The translations under genes were made by a program, and so were the position numbers. The notes under the pieces were generated by a model. That model had not been told where the DNA came from, did no database searches, and saw nothing but the letters and a program-made list of their open reading frames with translations. A DNA stretch of 64,000 bases, taken from NCBI GenBank assembly GCA_015143295.1, contig CM026562.1, forward strand, positions 3,038,001 to 3,102,000. The letters run 5' to 3'. Shown here in pieces: positions 42,619 through 55,110 of this stretch; position 1 is the stretch's first letter, and each line of letters opens with the position of its first letter. The stretch comes from Tetracentron sinense. Lineage: Eukaryota; Streptophyta; Magnoliopsida; Trochodendrales; Trochodendraceae.

Positions 42619-43985
42619 ATTTAGGAGCAGAGCCCCCGCCGAGTAGTAGTAGGGCACATCCATCCATAAGATTGATCGGTCTTCTTCCTCTTTGCAACAA
42701 AGTTTATGCAATTTTCATCTATTAATTTTTTGGGCAACTCATACGGGTTCTAAACCTTCTTGCTTGTGAGTACACACAAGAGGGAGTTGTTGTTGTATCC
42801 TGGAGTCCGAACACTACCAACCCCTTTACACTAGATTATAGCTCGAGGGAGGCAAAATCGGATTCAAGGACAATGTCCTACACGCCTCAACAAACCAAAA
42901 CTTCTAACCTAAGTAACCAAAGCGGTGAGCGGGAGCGGGAGCGAGAGCGTAAGAGCGTCAAATTTTAATTTAGGATAGGGTCGAGAGCGCCTCCGGAGCT
43001 CCACTACATAAATAATATATTAATATTTTTTCTAAACATTAAAATTATATTCTTAAATTCTAAAGATTAGTGAATTTTAATCACAATTAATAAGAGTTAA
43101 AAGACTCTAATATGTAACTTTGGGTGCGATTGATCTCTTAACTCAGGGAGAGTTCAATCACAGTCGTTGTGATACCATCTCGTCTAATATATAAAAAGTA
43201 TAAGAAAAAAGAAAAAAAGTTAAAATAAATAAAGTAAAAAGATTGAAAAGACCATATGACACATACTCATTACTAATAGTACCAAGTACACTGTAAGAAG
43301 ATTCAAATGACTTAAAAGTCTTTTCCAAATCTTTATAAAACCATCAGAATGTTTAAACCGCGCTCCACTTTTATTGAAACCAACGCTCTATATTCACTGA
43401 AACCGCGCTCCCATAACAGTTTAGCTCTCAAACCGTGGGAGAAAGGTTTGAGAGTGGGAGCGGATAGGGTAAGCCAGGGTTTGGGTTACTAAGCTTCTAA
43501 CTGATAAGTTTCCTATTGTTCTTCATTTTTGCATAAATTTATCACTTTTTATTAGAGAGTTGTTCAATCTATAGCTACGATATTTGATCATACAAAAATC
43601 TGCTACTGCATAAAAATCTAGTATGTTTTTGAAATCTGTCAAAGATACACATGATTGCTTAATAGATCGTTACAATCTGATTAGTATTATTGAGGATTGA
43701 TGTTTGTCTGATAATGGAAGTTCTTTGTTCCTACACATGTTATCACTGTAACTTTCATTTTAGGGTAACATTTTCATGGAAATATTTTACCTCTAACTGA
43801 ATTGCTTTCTTATAATTTCTCTCTCAATATTTATCTCTTTTAAGTCATTAATAAAGAGTTCCTATTAATGATGATGATTCAAAAATAGTTTTGCCTCTTA
43901 CCGATATGCTCTCCTTTCCTACCCGATTTAGGAGCAGAGCCTCTCTCGGGGGTAGTAGTAGGGCGCATCCATCAATAAGATTGAT
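42619..43985 (+). repeat. 62-bp direct repeat, copies at 42619-42687 and 43924-43985
   Basis: Both copies read GATTTAGGAGCAGAGCC, then GTAGTAGTAGGGC and CATCCATCAATAAGATTGAT. The 1.24-kb interval includes the inserted element at 42909-43493. Neither copy is adjacent to a recognised terminus. Confidence 0.7.
42909..43493. mobile_element. 585-bp TIR element, perfect 8-bp TSD (CTTCTAAC)
   Basis: Identical CTTCTAAC at 42901-42908 and 43494-43501. Ends are CTAAGTAACCAAAGCGG and, reverse-complemented, CTTAGTAACCCAAACCC. Subterminal DNA is GAGCGGGAGCG-rich on one side and CGCTCCCACTC-type on the other. Non-coding. A partial relative ends near 46249 (GGTTTGGGTTACTAAG). Confidence 0.8.
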
Positions 43986-44039
43986 TGGGGCAAAAGCCAG
44001 TGGTGGAACTATTGCAGACGGTACATGATTTGTTGTCTA

Positions 44040-44225
44040 CCTTTCACTTCACCTCAACTGATGCATTTTGGACTGTTATGCAGAGCCATATTACGCACAC
44101 AAGAGCTATGCGGATGAGCTGTGGATGGAGAAAATCAATTTTAATAGTTCTCAGAGAGAGAGACGAGGTTACGCGAAGTGGAAAGATAAGCTTCAGGACC
44201 TGAGTTTTCTTAAAATGAGTTCTCC
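44040..44225 (+). other. Possible captured exon
   Basis: The frame at 44068 reads DCYAEPYYAHKSYADELWME then KINFNSSQRERRGYAKWKDK and LQDL. It is hydrophilic and protein-like, unlike the flanking AT-rich DNA. I do not recognise the family. It lies in a Helitron-like element, where host exon capture is known. Chance is not excluded. Confidence 0.35.
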
Positions 44226-45344
44226 TTCATCTCCCCTTTGCTCTAACTGAAAATAAAGATTTGGTTTGGTATTTGAGAGGTGAAAAATTCTTGAAAGGCT
44301 TATATTGTCAAAAATATAATTTGTAATTTGTCAAGTAATCTTAATTATTTTTTAGATGATTGGAAGTTGAAACACAGATTATGCTTAACTATTTAAATGT
44401 TTATTTTCTTGCTTCTTCAATATATTGGTATGATAAAGTTTGACTTTCAGATGGTTAGGATCATATTTGGGGTGAGTTGGAAATTATGGCCAATCTAAGA
44501 GAGCTCACTGGTTATGTGGTCCAAATCCCTCTCCCCTTCCATGTGCACCATGTGGAATTAGGATGGCTAGGGAAGCAGAACTTCCACAATGTGTCATACT
44601 ATACCACCTCAACATTAGAGTAATAGAATCAAGGCCATTATTCAAATCCAACCTTAATCAAGCAAAATTAATTAATTAATAATTTGATCAAATATTTTAC
44701 AAAGGGAAATTTTTGTGACCATCTCCCCTCCTGGACTCTTTTTTTCCAGCCTCTTGTCCAAATGGAAAACATTATAATTTTTGTTGACAATCACTTGGAA
44801 TGTAGAGGAAAGAGAGGGGAGGTCGGGACAAACTCATTTTTCTTTGCTTGAACCGCATGTCACCAATTGATATTTTTAGATAATAATTTTCTTTATGTAT
44901 CTTTTGCTTTAAATACATCTTGGAACAACCACCTTGGAGCAACCAAATCCAAAAAACTTTTAGGATATATTGTCTCTCATCTAACTAGATCTTCAAAAAT
45001 TGATCATCTTTGTTGACCATTTTTTATGGTCTTGTAGGAAAGTCGCCAATACCAAACCAACAAATAATTAGTCCAAACACAGTACTTATAAAAATTGCAA
45101 AGATATGATGAATTATATTAAAATGAAAAAAAATTAATTGATAGATCAGGTTCAAAAATATCAGTTCCAAACAGACTTTACCAATTAAAAATAAATCATA
45201 GAATATTATTTAATAAATTTCTATTAAAATTAATATATTATATTTAGTCATTAAAAACTAAAAATAATAATAAATATGATACAAAATATATAGTATTAAT
45301 TCTTTTTTTTGTTTGATTTCATTCTCATCCCGTGCATAGCACGG

Positions 45345-45858
45345 TGTCACGTGCGTATGTTTAGTTCCATACCAACCATGTACTAGGCATTTCGGGCCAT
45401 TGGTGTGGGAATAGGCAGCATCTGAATTGGCTAGTCACTTCGGTTGGCAAGCGCTCCGTGACAAGTGGTATCAGAGCCGACCCAGGGACATTGGGGTTAC
45501 TTGTCACGTAGCGCTTGCCAACCGAAGTGACTAGCCAATTCAGATGTTGCCTACTCCCACACCAATGGCCCGGAACGCCCAGTACATGGCCGGTGTGGGA
45601 CTAAACATATGCACGTGACAGACTCTCCTACCTAAATCCCTGATGCCCTCGTCAGGGGGTCCACCCTTAAATCCCAACATGCTATGAATCCATCCAACAC
45701 CCCCAATGTCCCTAGGTCGGCTCTGATACCACTTGTCACGGAGCGCTTGCCAACCGAAGTGACTAGCCAAAGCCAATTCAGATGCTACCTACTCCCACAC
45801 CAATGCCCCGGAACGACCAGTATATGGCTGGTGTGGGACTAAACATACGCACGTGACA
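45345..45858 (-). mobile_element. Rearranged TRIM retrotransposon (three short LTRs)
   Basis: A complete minus-strand TRIM: 5' LTR 45858-45734 (125 bp, TGTCACG...TGACA), primer site TGGTATCAGAGCCGACC two bases inside (complementary to initiator tRNA-Met, at about 45731-45715), about 113 bp internal, and 3' LTR 45620-45502 (119 bp). Head to head with it is a plus-strand LTR (45345-45463) with its own primer site and only about 38 bp internal. ACGG flanks the whole composite (45341-45344, 45859-45862). No protein is encoded, as usual for TRIMs. Confidence 0.82.
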
Positions 45859-47409
45859 ACGGTGCTTGCTAGTATATATATATATATATTGATAAAATTA
45901 TTTGTAAATGCAAATACATCATTTTCACTTTTTAAATGATACAAATAAATTGATAAAATCATTCATCATTAAATTTGTAGTCATAGTAAACGTGATAATT
46001 ATCGATATATTAAATATATCATTCTGAATTCATTTATAAGATCACTAATAATTAACAAACCTTACAAGAATCTTGTCTCTACAAATGAAAATCACAAAAT
46101 ACACTTCACTTAACATGAAAAATTGGGATGAAATTTTACACAAACAGCGCTGTCTATATATCATAAACCACGCTCTACAAAAGTTGAAATTGAGCTCCCG
46201 AGGTGAGAGCAGGAACGAGTAGCTGGTTTAGAGGTTTGGGTTACTAAGGGTTGGTCTCTAAATACCCAAATTTTAAAAACATTTCTCTAACGATCTGTTC
46301 TTTTGTGAAACTTAAAAAGTCTGGCACTTTGCAAATTTTTTCAATGGACAATATGTATTGGGAATTGATTTAAAACTCTACTATTGATCCAATGGCGCCC
46401 ATCACTTAAAGATGTGTACACATGGCACCATTGGATGTTTAATCCAATAGTCAAGCTCTCGATAGTAGGTACTATGAAGAGTTTATAATCACTTTTTATA
46501 TGTAATTTCTTTTGAAAACTAGATGTATAGATTTTTTCATCTAATGGGTTGTAATTCTCATAAAACTTTAAATTCAACAAAATGAATTTTTTTATTTATT
46601 TCAAGTCTCATAAAAAATTATTAGACTTGAAATATCATGTTGGTAAGAATTAATCATGTTAAAAACCTTGACAAAGTGACTCAAATTTCTTACCAACTAT
46701 CAAGACGAAGTGTAAAGTGTCAAGCTTTATAATTCTCAACAAAAGAATATTCCCTAAAATGACCTAGGCTACTAGGCAAGGTATTTGCGCATGCAAATTT
46801 AATAAAATTGAACAATTGTACCCAGTCCATTTAAAGAAAAGACGATTGTATCCTACCCCTTTAAACAAAATGAGTGGACTTATTCTTCCTATAATGCAAT
46901 AATGTCATTTGTCTTATAAATTTTGTCCTTAAAATTTTGAATTAAAGGAATGAAAGGAAGGGGAAATATGGTTAAGGACTTAAGGCTATTATGCTATTTT
47001 GAACACGTGGCATCATTGTGATACATCCAGATAAGACATCCCTAACTATAACCAGAGACGATCTTAAGCTATTAAAAGGAGACTTCATTTCGCTTACTGT
47101 TTCGATCTCCATTTTTGTCGGGAGTAATTGTCATTTTCGACTTGATCCAACGCTGTTCCGACTAGCAACCACGATAGTGAATCATTCTCGAATTTTTTTA
47201 AATGTATGTTTCAAAATCTTTGTAACACCATTAACCTAAAATCATTCTTGTGTTTTTTGAATTTAAAGGTTGCTTGCATTTCTTCTAAAAGAAATGAGTT
47301 AAAATCATTGAAAATAGTATTAATTGAAGAAAAAGACTTAAACCATTGCATGTAGGGTTTTAAACCTTAAATATAGTTTTTTAACTTTTCCCTCTAGTTT
47401 TTGATGATT

Positions 47410-47990
47410 TACAGTGTAAGTCGATACTTAAAGAAATATGGTTGAGACTGGTCGATAAGGCATAACGATACATGTGGAAAAAGGCCATTCCAAAGTTGAA
47501 GATGATAGGTCGATACATGATATCAATATGTATCAACATATACTTTTGGTATTGACCATAATAAAAAAAAAAACAAGTGGGTGTCAACCTAGATTCTTAA
47601 AGTTACTGTAAGCATTGACTTATTATATCAACATGTAGCGTCTTGGATTCTTGAAGTTATTATAGGTATCAACCTATTTTATTTACATGTAGTGACTTTT
47701 AAGTTTTATCAATTGAATATCCTGATAATACTTTTTGTATCGATTTTGTTATTGTACATACATGTATCAATCAGTATCAACATACAGTATCGAGTTGCAT
47801 GCATTAGCCTGTATCGACATCACTTGATACTGTATCGACCTGCATCAATATGAGCATCGACTTGCATGAACATCGTGTATCGACATGTCCCAATCTACTT
47901 CAACTTAAAACAACCTAGTGGATACATGGTGATAACCACCTAGCATCGACCATGTAGATACAGGTCGATATACCTCATGTAATCTCGACC
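47410..47990. repeat. Degenerate GTATCGACATG-type repeats
   Basis: Variants of TATCGACATG, TATCAACATA and GTCGATAC recur at irregular spacing across about 580 bp on both strands. No terminal structure was found. Confidence 0.55.
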
Positions 47991-48199
47991 CTACATACAA
48001 ACCCTCCATTAAAGCTCTAGATTTTAGTAAAGTAAAGGCCCACATATTGTTGGAATTAAATGTAATCTTGCAAAGGTATTCATTAATAAAGTAAAAGCGC
48101 CCATTAATACACTAAAGGCATCCCATCCTAATCAATTTTTAAAACCCATTTTAAAAATTGTATAGTAGGGGGTATTTAGGGCTCTTCATAAATCGGAAT

Positions 48200-48365
48200 G
48201 TATGGTAAAAAAAAGTCAAAACCCACTCTTATGAAGATATCTTTAAAGTGGTTATGACAAAAAAGTCATAAGTGTCTCTTAGGAAGATATCTTTAAAAGT
48301 GGTTATGGCAAAAAAGTCATAAGCTTCTCTTTAGGAAGATATCTTTAAAAGTGGTTATTTAGGAA
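48200..48365 (+). repeat. 57-bp tandem repeat, about 3 copies
   Basis: The unit GAAGATATCTTTAAAAGTGG then TTATGGCAAAAAAGTCATAA and GTGTCTCTTAG is repeated, the last copy incomplete. Confidence 0.85.
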
Positions 48366-50216
48366 ACAACCCTAACTTTGTGGCATTTGGGCAATCAAGG
48401 AATTTATCCCACCAAATTAAGTCATATTTGCTTGTTTATTTACTTTTGTACATTCAATAAACTTACTAATTATTACACGCATTGTTTATGAATATTTACG
48501 CTAATGTCGCCTAAGGTTCATTATGTAACACTGCAGGAAAACTACAATGCAAATAATTGTGAACCCAATGCAGTGTCATGATTTTTCAATTATTTGTAAA
48601 CCTAGCATGCTATAGATTAGACGTTATGCTCTTTTATAACTTACATATGGTTAATACTATTAGATAGTGCGATATAACTTCATCATTGAGAATGTGATTA
48701 TAAGTTGAGGAGTGCTAGCCACAATTGCATTTACTCCTAACATTTTCACAAATACAAGAGTAACTATAACGCGTGAAGATGTTTGATACTTTAATAGATT
48801 AAAAAAAAAAGGAAGTATTTGACATTTGAAACCACCAAGTTGTGTCTTTGGAAGATTTGCGACTGGGGCTAGCAAAATCCTTATAAGTTTAATTAGATAC
48901 CTAATAAGTTAAGATATTGAGAACCCTTAAACACTTCTACTAATCTATCAAGATAATTTAATAATTAGAGTAATAATTCATATCTAATAACTTTATCTTT
49001 ACTGATTTAAAGAGGATGCCCCATGTTCAAAATGTTGATTGAATCTTTTGTCATTCTAAAACTACCCTTTGCTCTTATCTCCTCTTTATCTCATACATAA
49101 TATATAATTAGAAAGGAGCCCATGAGATGCACAAAAATGATTTAAATAAAAGTTAAATAATTGTATATGGAGAACAGAAAATTAACATAAAGAAAATAAA
49201 ATAAAAACATTTGGACTTGGATTTCATGACTTCTAGTTTGAGCAGCCCATTCAAAACATAGTTACAACTTAGAAAGTAAGGTGATAAAAAACGTATAAAT
49301 GGGGGCATTCCATTGCAGGCTTATACAATCCTCCCCATATTGCTCTTGAATGCATCAAATGGTGGCATCATAGGCTCCCAAAGATATTTTCATAAGACGT
49401 AGAATTTTTCCGACCGGACACTAAAGAAAATGGATTTCTAGACAATCGGGATTTGTTTAAGGAACCAAAACTCCACTATGAACTGAACCCAAACTCCACC
49501 AAGTTAATAAAAAATTTCCCAAGCCTGGCTTGCTTGTACTAAGATCTGCACACTTTGTTTAAGAGTAATATGATTCAATCTCATTTTAGGGAAGGCTTGA
49601 AGAAAAAGCATTCCATTAATGCACCTATCACGTACGCACATATACTGAAATGTTATATTGTTATCAATCAAAACCATTACTAAAGCATTTGCAACATATA
49701 AAATCACAACTCAAAGTTTGATAGACTATTGGGAGACCTACAATGCCAAGAAGGTAAGCTAGAAGACAGGAAATGGCTACAATGTTATACAATGTTAGCA
49801 TGAACTCTGCAACTCCAAATTATGTATGTTGACATTGCTAAGATGACCAAATCCAAAACACAAAGTTAAAGCTTATGTCAAATACCCTATGAATCCAAGT
49901 TTGTGATCCTGGCTAGTGGCACACTTTGATAGTAAAAGAAAAAGAATCATAAAGAAGGCTAAAGCAATGTAGCAAAACAAATAAAAGAAAAAAAAACAAA
50001 TAAAAATGGCATATTCAATTCTAAGTTGTAACGTGTAAAACCTATTCACAATACAAATGCTGTAGAATTTTCATAAATGAGAGGCTAGGGAAAAGATGAA
50101 AATTATTCAATACTTTGTGATGTTTGTGCATGAATGCAAGTTGGGAAAGTGATTATAAAAAGTAGCACATCCAAACACTACATTAGTAAAAGGGACATGT
50201 GTCAGGTAGGGGAAGT

Positions 50217-50243
50217 GCGCGTTCCACTGAACACGGAACGCGC
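50217..50243. repeat. Perfect short palindrome (GCGCGTTCC / GGAACGCGC)
   Basis: Nine-base arms around a loop of about nine bases, GC-rich in an AT-rich setting. No function can be assigned. Confidence 0.6.
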
Positions 50244-52489
50244 ATGTGAAAAAACAATCTTTGTAATATAAAAATATATTAATGTTAGAGTAATGATCAG
50301 CCCACCCCACATTTGACTATATAATAAAATACCTTCCCAGTTTATCCCTTTTAACCGTGGTTAACTTAAAAGTTATTTTTATTTTTTCTTCTACAAACCA
50401 AGGTTAAATGGATGAACCCTAGGGGTGAGTGAATTTTAACCATAGTTAGTGGATATTGAAAAGGTGGGCATGAACCAATGAAGACAGGCATTTCGTTACA
50501 TAATGGAAATGCATGGTAAGTTAAGCATTTTCCTTAATTTTATTTAAGTAATGACTCTATCAAAAGGGAGGGCCCATATTTTTCTTGTTATTGGACCCCT
50601 TTTTAGAATGCAACATTAACGAATTTTATGACCACAACGGACTCGTTTCTCAAAAAAAAAAAAATTCCTCAACGGTTGGTAACATTAAATAACCCTTTGT
50701 TGTATCTTATTAATTCTAATCATACATACCTTCCTACCACAACAAAACATTGTTGATACAGGCCATCCCCAAACTCCCTGGTAAAGGAAAAAAGAAAACA
50801 AATATCATAATCTTCACAACAAGATTAGAGTGGAAAAATTATGGAGTAAAAGATCATTAGAAGGGCACTTTGCCATGTAGAATTTCACACAATGCAGCGT
50901 TTCGTTTTGCATTAGAGATCTCTTTGATCCATATTTCACTCCAATTGTTGATTTGATCTAGCGCGATGTCTATTAGACTAATCAAGCATGGGAGGAGTCT
51001 TTCCTCTTCCTTTCCTTACATGACCCCATTTATATAATAGCCCCGACCCCGTCTCAATAGACATCAATCGAAAGGATGTGTTGTTTTTAAATGGCTCCTT
51101 ATATTTCTCTCACAATTTTTTGAACGGTTACCATGGATCTTTCAGATCGTTAATGTGCAAGTAGGGAAGGAGAAGAAATAGTTGGAACCCTTTGCACCCA
51201 CACTCTTCCTCTACCAAGAACTATAAGCTTTAAAAAGATGAAACGCTTTGAAGAACGTTGAATTCAAAGGGTTGCTTACAACCCTTTGAAACCTGGAAAC
51301 CTTCTCTCTTCAACCACCAATAATAATAAGACACTTGTAATAATATTCATAAGTCATAACAAAAGCTATAGAATTGCGTCTAACAGCCAAAGGCCTAAAA
51401 AGTCAGTCCACCCAAAAAAACCATCTAAAGCCAAAGAATTGAAAACTTGCGACAAAACATCTTTAAATGTGGTTCAATCTCCTAAAATCACTCTCGGAAT
51501 GCCACGTAGGCGACCTAATGCTCGGTTTTAATACTATTATAATGCGAGAAGGGGTGATCGAAGTGTTGGTTGATTATCTCTTTTATGCCCCCATAAAATC
51601 TCATTTTAATTTTACTGATAGTGGATACTTGAAGTGTATAATAGTAATTTCAACCACCCACAATCCCCTCAATTCCCTTTTCCTCTTTTCTCTCTCTCTC
51701 TCAATTCACAATTCTTATTTTCTATCTCTCTCTCTCTCTAATGAGAGAAGGAGGGATAGGTGTCGTTGGTTGATTTTCTATTTAGTTACCATAAAAGTTC
51801 CCACTATTATTTTATCCTACCTCTAGATTAGGGTAAGTACTCAAGGATATTGCAGTCTTTTAAAACACAATTGACCACATCTATCTATATCCCACGACTC
51901 TCTCCATCCCCTCCTACTCCACATCTCTCTCTCCCCCTCCCCTCCCCTCCCACTCCACTTCTTTCTTCATTTTCTTTTATAACAATGTCTCTCATGCTCC
52001 TTTACACATTCAAAATCCAAAGCAAACCAGACTTTTCATTACATCCTTCTATGTGTCTTCTATGTGTATCGGGATTGAATCATTAAAACCCGCTCTTTAC
52101 CTCTCTCCTCATTTAGGATTCAACAGAGAAAGAGACGATAGAAGAAGTTTTTAGGGTTCTCTCAAGTATTTGATCTATATCCCTCTAATTTGAACTTAGT
52201 TTTTTTTTTCTTTTTTTTGAGTTTCAAATTGGTTTCTATCTATATGAATAATGTTTGAGGGTATCTTAGTAGTTACACATAAGAAGAAAATCTACTATTT
52301 TTTTTAAAAAAAAAATGAAAGCATTATTGGCCACTAACAATATGAAAATTTCTAAATTCAATTTATTTGACCTGTTATGTGCTTCTTTCTTCTTTTCATT
52401 CATTCATCTCTTTTATAATATTACAAAGATAACAAAATCCTACAGTTAATGTAACTCCACTATTTTTGATACATATCATTCTACCCCTC

Positions 52490-54837
52490 TTAATATAACC
52501 TTGTCCTCAAGGTTAAGAAGATATATATTCTTCTTCTTTGGCTTTCATGAATTTTTTTTTGTTGCCGGTCTTCAGCCCATGTGGTTAGTCTACCGGTCAT
52601 TAGCATCGCTTCATTACGTCGTTTATAAAAGATATTCTGAATCTTAAGACGTACCATGTCTACTAGCGTTGTGACCGGGTATTCTCTCGCTTCTAAGAAC
52701 AAACTGTTCAGACTGTCAACTATATTTGTGGTGACCACATTATACATCGTACCAACAAAGAAAGAAGATGCCCACTTTTCTAATGGTATTGTTGTGAGCC
52801 ACTTATGCGCATCAGGATTTGCTCCAGCCAATTTAGACATCATTTCATCAAATTTCTTGCGCTTGCATGTCCTTGCAGCTGGCCAGAAATATCTAAATAA
52901 TACATCATATTTAAAAATAGCATACATGTTTCGACTTATGTGGTATGCACAGTAGGCATGCTTCGCAAATAGGAAAACAAGGTGCACCTGTGATATAATA
53001 CTAGGATGTCGATCTGATATAATGACCAATCCTTGCATGAATCCAACTGCAGATGCTAACTGTGACAAAAACCAATTCCAACTTATATTATTCTCTGACT
53101 CTGCTAATTCAAATGTCACTGGGAATATGTGATTATTTCCATCGATGGCTGTAACTAGAAGTAAAATTCCTCCATACTTCTCCTTCAAGTGTGTCTCATC
53201 AACTGCTAACACCCTTCGAATGGTATTTTGAAAACTTCTGATGCATGCATCGAGGGCAACAAAGCACCGTTCGAATGCCCTCGTCCTGCGGTTGGCCAGA
53301 AATGCAGTCACAGTTCCTGAGTTTGTCTTCTTAAGTTCATGAAAATACTGGGAATTTTAGCATTTGAGTGTTCGTATGATCCTCTAACATGTTCAATTGC
53401 AAACTCTCTAACTTTCCACGCTTTCTTATAACTCATCTTCACACCATATTTTTGCCACAAATCATGCATAATCTCATTCGATTTATATGCAACACACCCT
53501 TCTATACGTCCAATTACCATGTCGCTCACAACCCGACTAGTTGCTTGGCGATAGTCCTCCCCACCCAAAGGCATCCCACAAGAGTATTGCGGTGTATACG
53601 TCTTTATTTTTGAAGACAGGAGATCCATTCATTTTTACTGCGCGCAGTCTCCACGTACAATTTTCTATGTAACATTTCACTGTGTACTTTGATTTATTTG
53701 AATCTCTAACCTTGAATTGATAGTTCTTTTGCATTCCATACTTGCTCAGCGCCTTTTGTAAACTGACTTTGTCCTTGAAGATTTCTCCAAGTGAAATTTT
53801 TGAAGCATCTTTGGCAGCAATTTCATATCTTGAATTATCTGCATTTACATAGTTATCTTCCTCATCAGCCACATTTTGATCATTTATTGCACCTCTACAC
53901 TCCACAACATTTCTTGTTGGTGGACTAACCATCACTGGAGTGGGTATTTGAACCCTACATAATTTCAACAACGATAATCAAAAAAATTGTGACTATTACA
54001 TAAGGCAAGCAAAAATATTTCATATTACTCTTCATACCTTGGAATAGGTGAGACAAATGGTTGAGCGTTTACGATAGGTTCTCTAACTTCATCATCACAT
54101 TCGTGATGAAAATCATTAACGACCATCTCAAACTCATTCTAGCCACAGTCGTCATCAATATAATCACTGGCCACCTCTACCACATTCCCACCAAACTTGA
54201 CAACAATATCATCACCAGCCGCCTTAACTTCATTCACAACACAATCAAAATCAATATCATCACCAACAACCTTAACTTCATCAACACATTTGTTACCATG
54301 GTTGTCATCCCCTCTTGTAATGTCAACATAATCTGCAAATGTGTTGGACACCATACTTACATACTGACTGAATCCTTCTGTTGATTCTTCAAATGGATTA
54401 AGGTCATTCTCAGTAACAGGTTCAGGATGAGGTATATGCAGAGGCTCAGACTCGGAAATGGCAAACATAGGAGATTTCTGTTTAATCAACGTCGTATCTT
54501 GTGTTTGTTTTGCACTTTTGGTTATAAACAGCTGCATGACACTCACTTGTGATCATTCATTTTGGATAAAATATAACGACAAATCTTCGTCATTAGTGAT
54601 ATCAGTGGGAGTCATGGAAATGTCTATGTCTGTAGGGAACAAATACCTGATGCTAACATCAACCTCCTCTGGTCGAGAGTTAGTCAGTCGATATACTCTA
54701 GATAAAAGCAGGTCGTAGGTGATATCTCGATATACAGATATAAATTTCGATGTCCCACTATCATAAAAGAAGCTCATACCCTCACGAATCCATTCCCCAT
54801 TATAGTAGCAAAGTAAAGGTATTGACGATCGATCCAT
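52490..54837 (-). pseudogene. MULE (MuDR-type) transposase, broken
   Basis: Exons 54837-54038 and 53954-52490 with one GT/AG intron. The ATG at 54837 starts MDRSSIPLLCYYNGEW, the usual N-terminus of plant MuDR proteins. Then come an acidic region, the MuDR N-terminal domain (FKDKVSLQKALSKYGMQKNY, then YIENCTWRLRA), and the MULE catalytic domain (VDETHLKEKYGGILLLVTAI, then SENNISWNWFLSQL, and VIISDRHPSI as second Asp). Breaks: in-frame TGA at 54553-54555, TAG at 54139-54141, one frameshift near 53600 in an A run and one near 53343. The C-terminal SWIM zinc finger is missing. It would once have mobilised Mutator-like elements; this copy cannot make the full protein. Confidence 0.88.
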
Positions 54838-54920
54838 TATCTCCAAAACTACACCAAATGTTATAAGAAGTAATGTAAAAGAAAAAAATATATAATACCA
54901 CATAAATTCCATTACATCAA

Positions 54921-55110
54921 TTGATCGATATCACAGAACGATCGTTGATATATAGCAAACGTTTGTTCACAGATAGCGATCGATCGTTGATATATAACGA
55001 ATGATCGTTCTATCTATCGGCGAACAATCGTTATAACTGTATGACATGATATATTAAAACTGCATTATTTCATAAATGCAATACCAACGATCGTTACAGC
55101 TGCATGATCT
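54921..55110. repeat. Cluster of GATCGTT / AACGATC motifs
   Basis: At least six matches or near-matches to [20 protein letters not shown] sequence within 190 bp, just upstream of the MULE start. Possibly subterminal repeats of that MULE. No terminal inverted repeat could be matched on the other side. Confidence 0.5.

Larger units (their letters stand above)
39207..45872 (+). mobile_element. Helitron-like element, interrupted by insertions
   Basis: The 5' end is TCTATACTACTACTATATAT (preceded by A; the start may instead be 38837 or 39091). The 3' end has the hairpin CCGTGC-ATA-GCACGG (45330-45344), then, after a TRIM insertion, TGCTTGCTAG followed by T (45869-45873). No RepHel protein is visible. 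It holds the element at 42909-43493, a 62-bp direct repeat and a possible captured exon. It may be more than one element; I found no second 3' end between. Confidence 0.5.
45874..52480. other. AT-rich intergenic DNA with minor repeats
   Basis: No gene recognised. It contains a truncated relative of the 42909 element (about 46145-46249), a degenerate GTATCGACATG region (47410-47990), a 57-bp tandem repeat (48200-48365), a palindrome (50217-50243), a dispersed repeat piece (50340-50460) and CT-rich low-complexity DNA (51670-51970). The rest shows nothing supportable. Confidence 0.5.

Noticed and set aside
48200-48365. CRISPR-like array
   Set aside because: Adjacent 57-bp units without unique spacers, in plant nuclear DNA.
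51510-51570. Another Helitron 5' end (ATACTATTATAATGCGAGAA)
   Set aside because: The sequence fits weakly but no hairpin plus CTAG end was found downstream.
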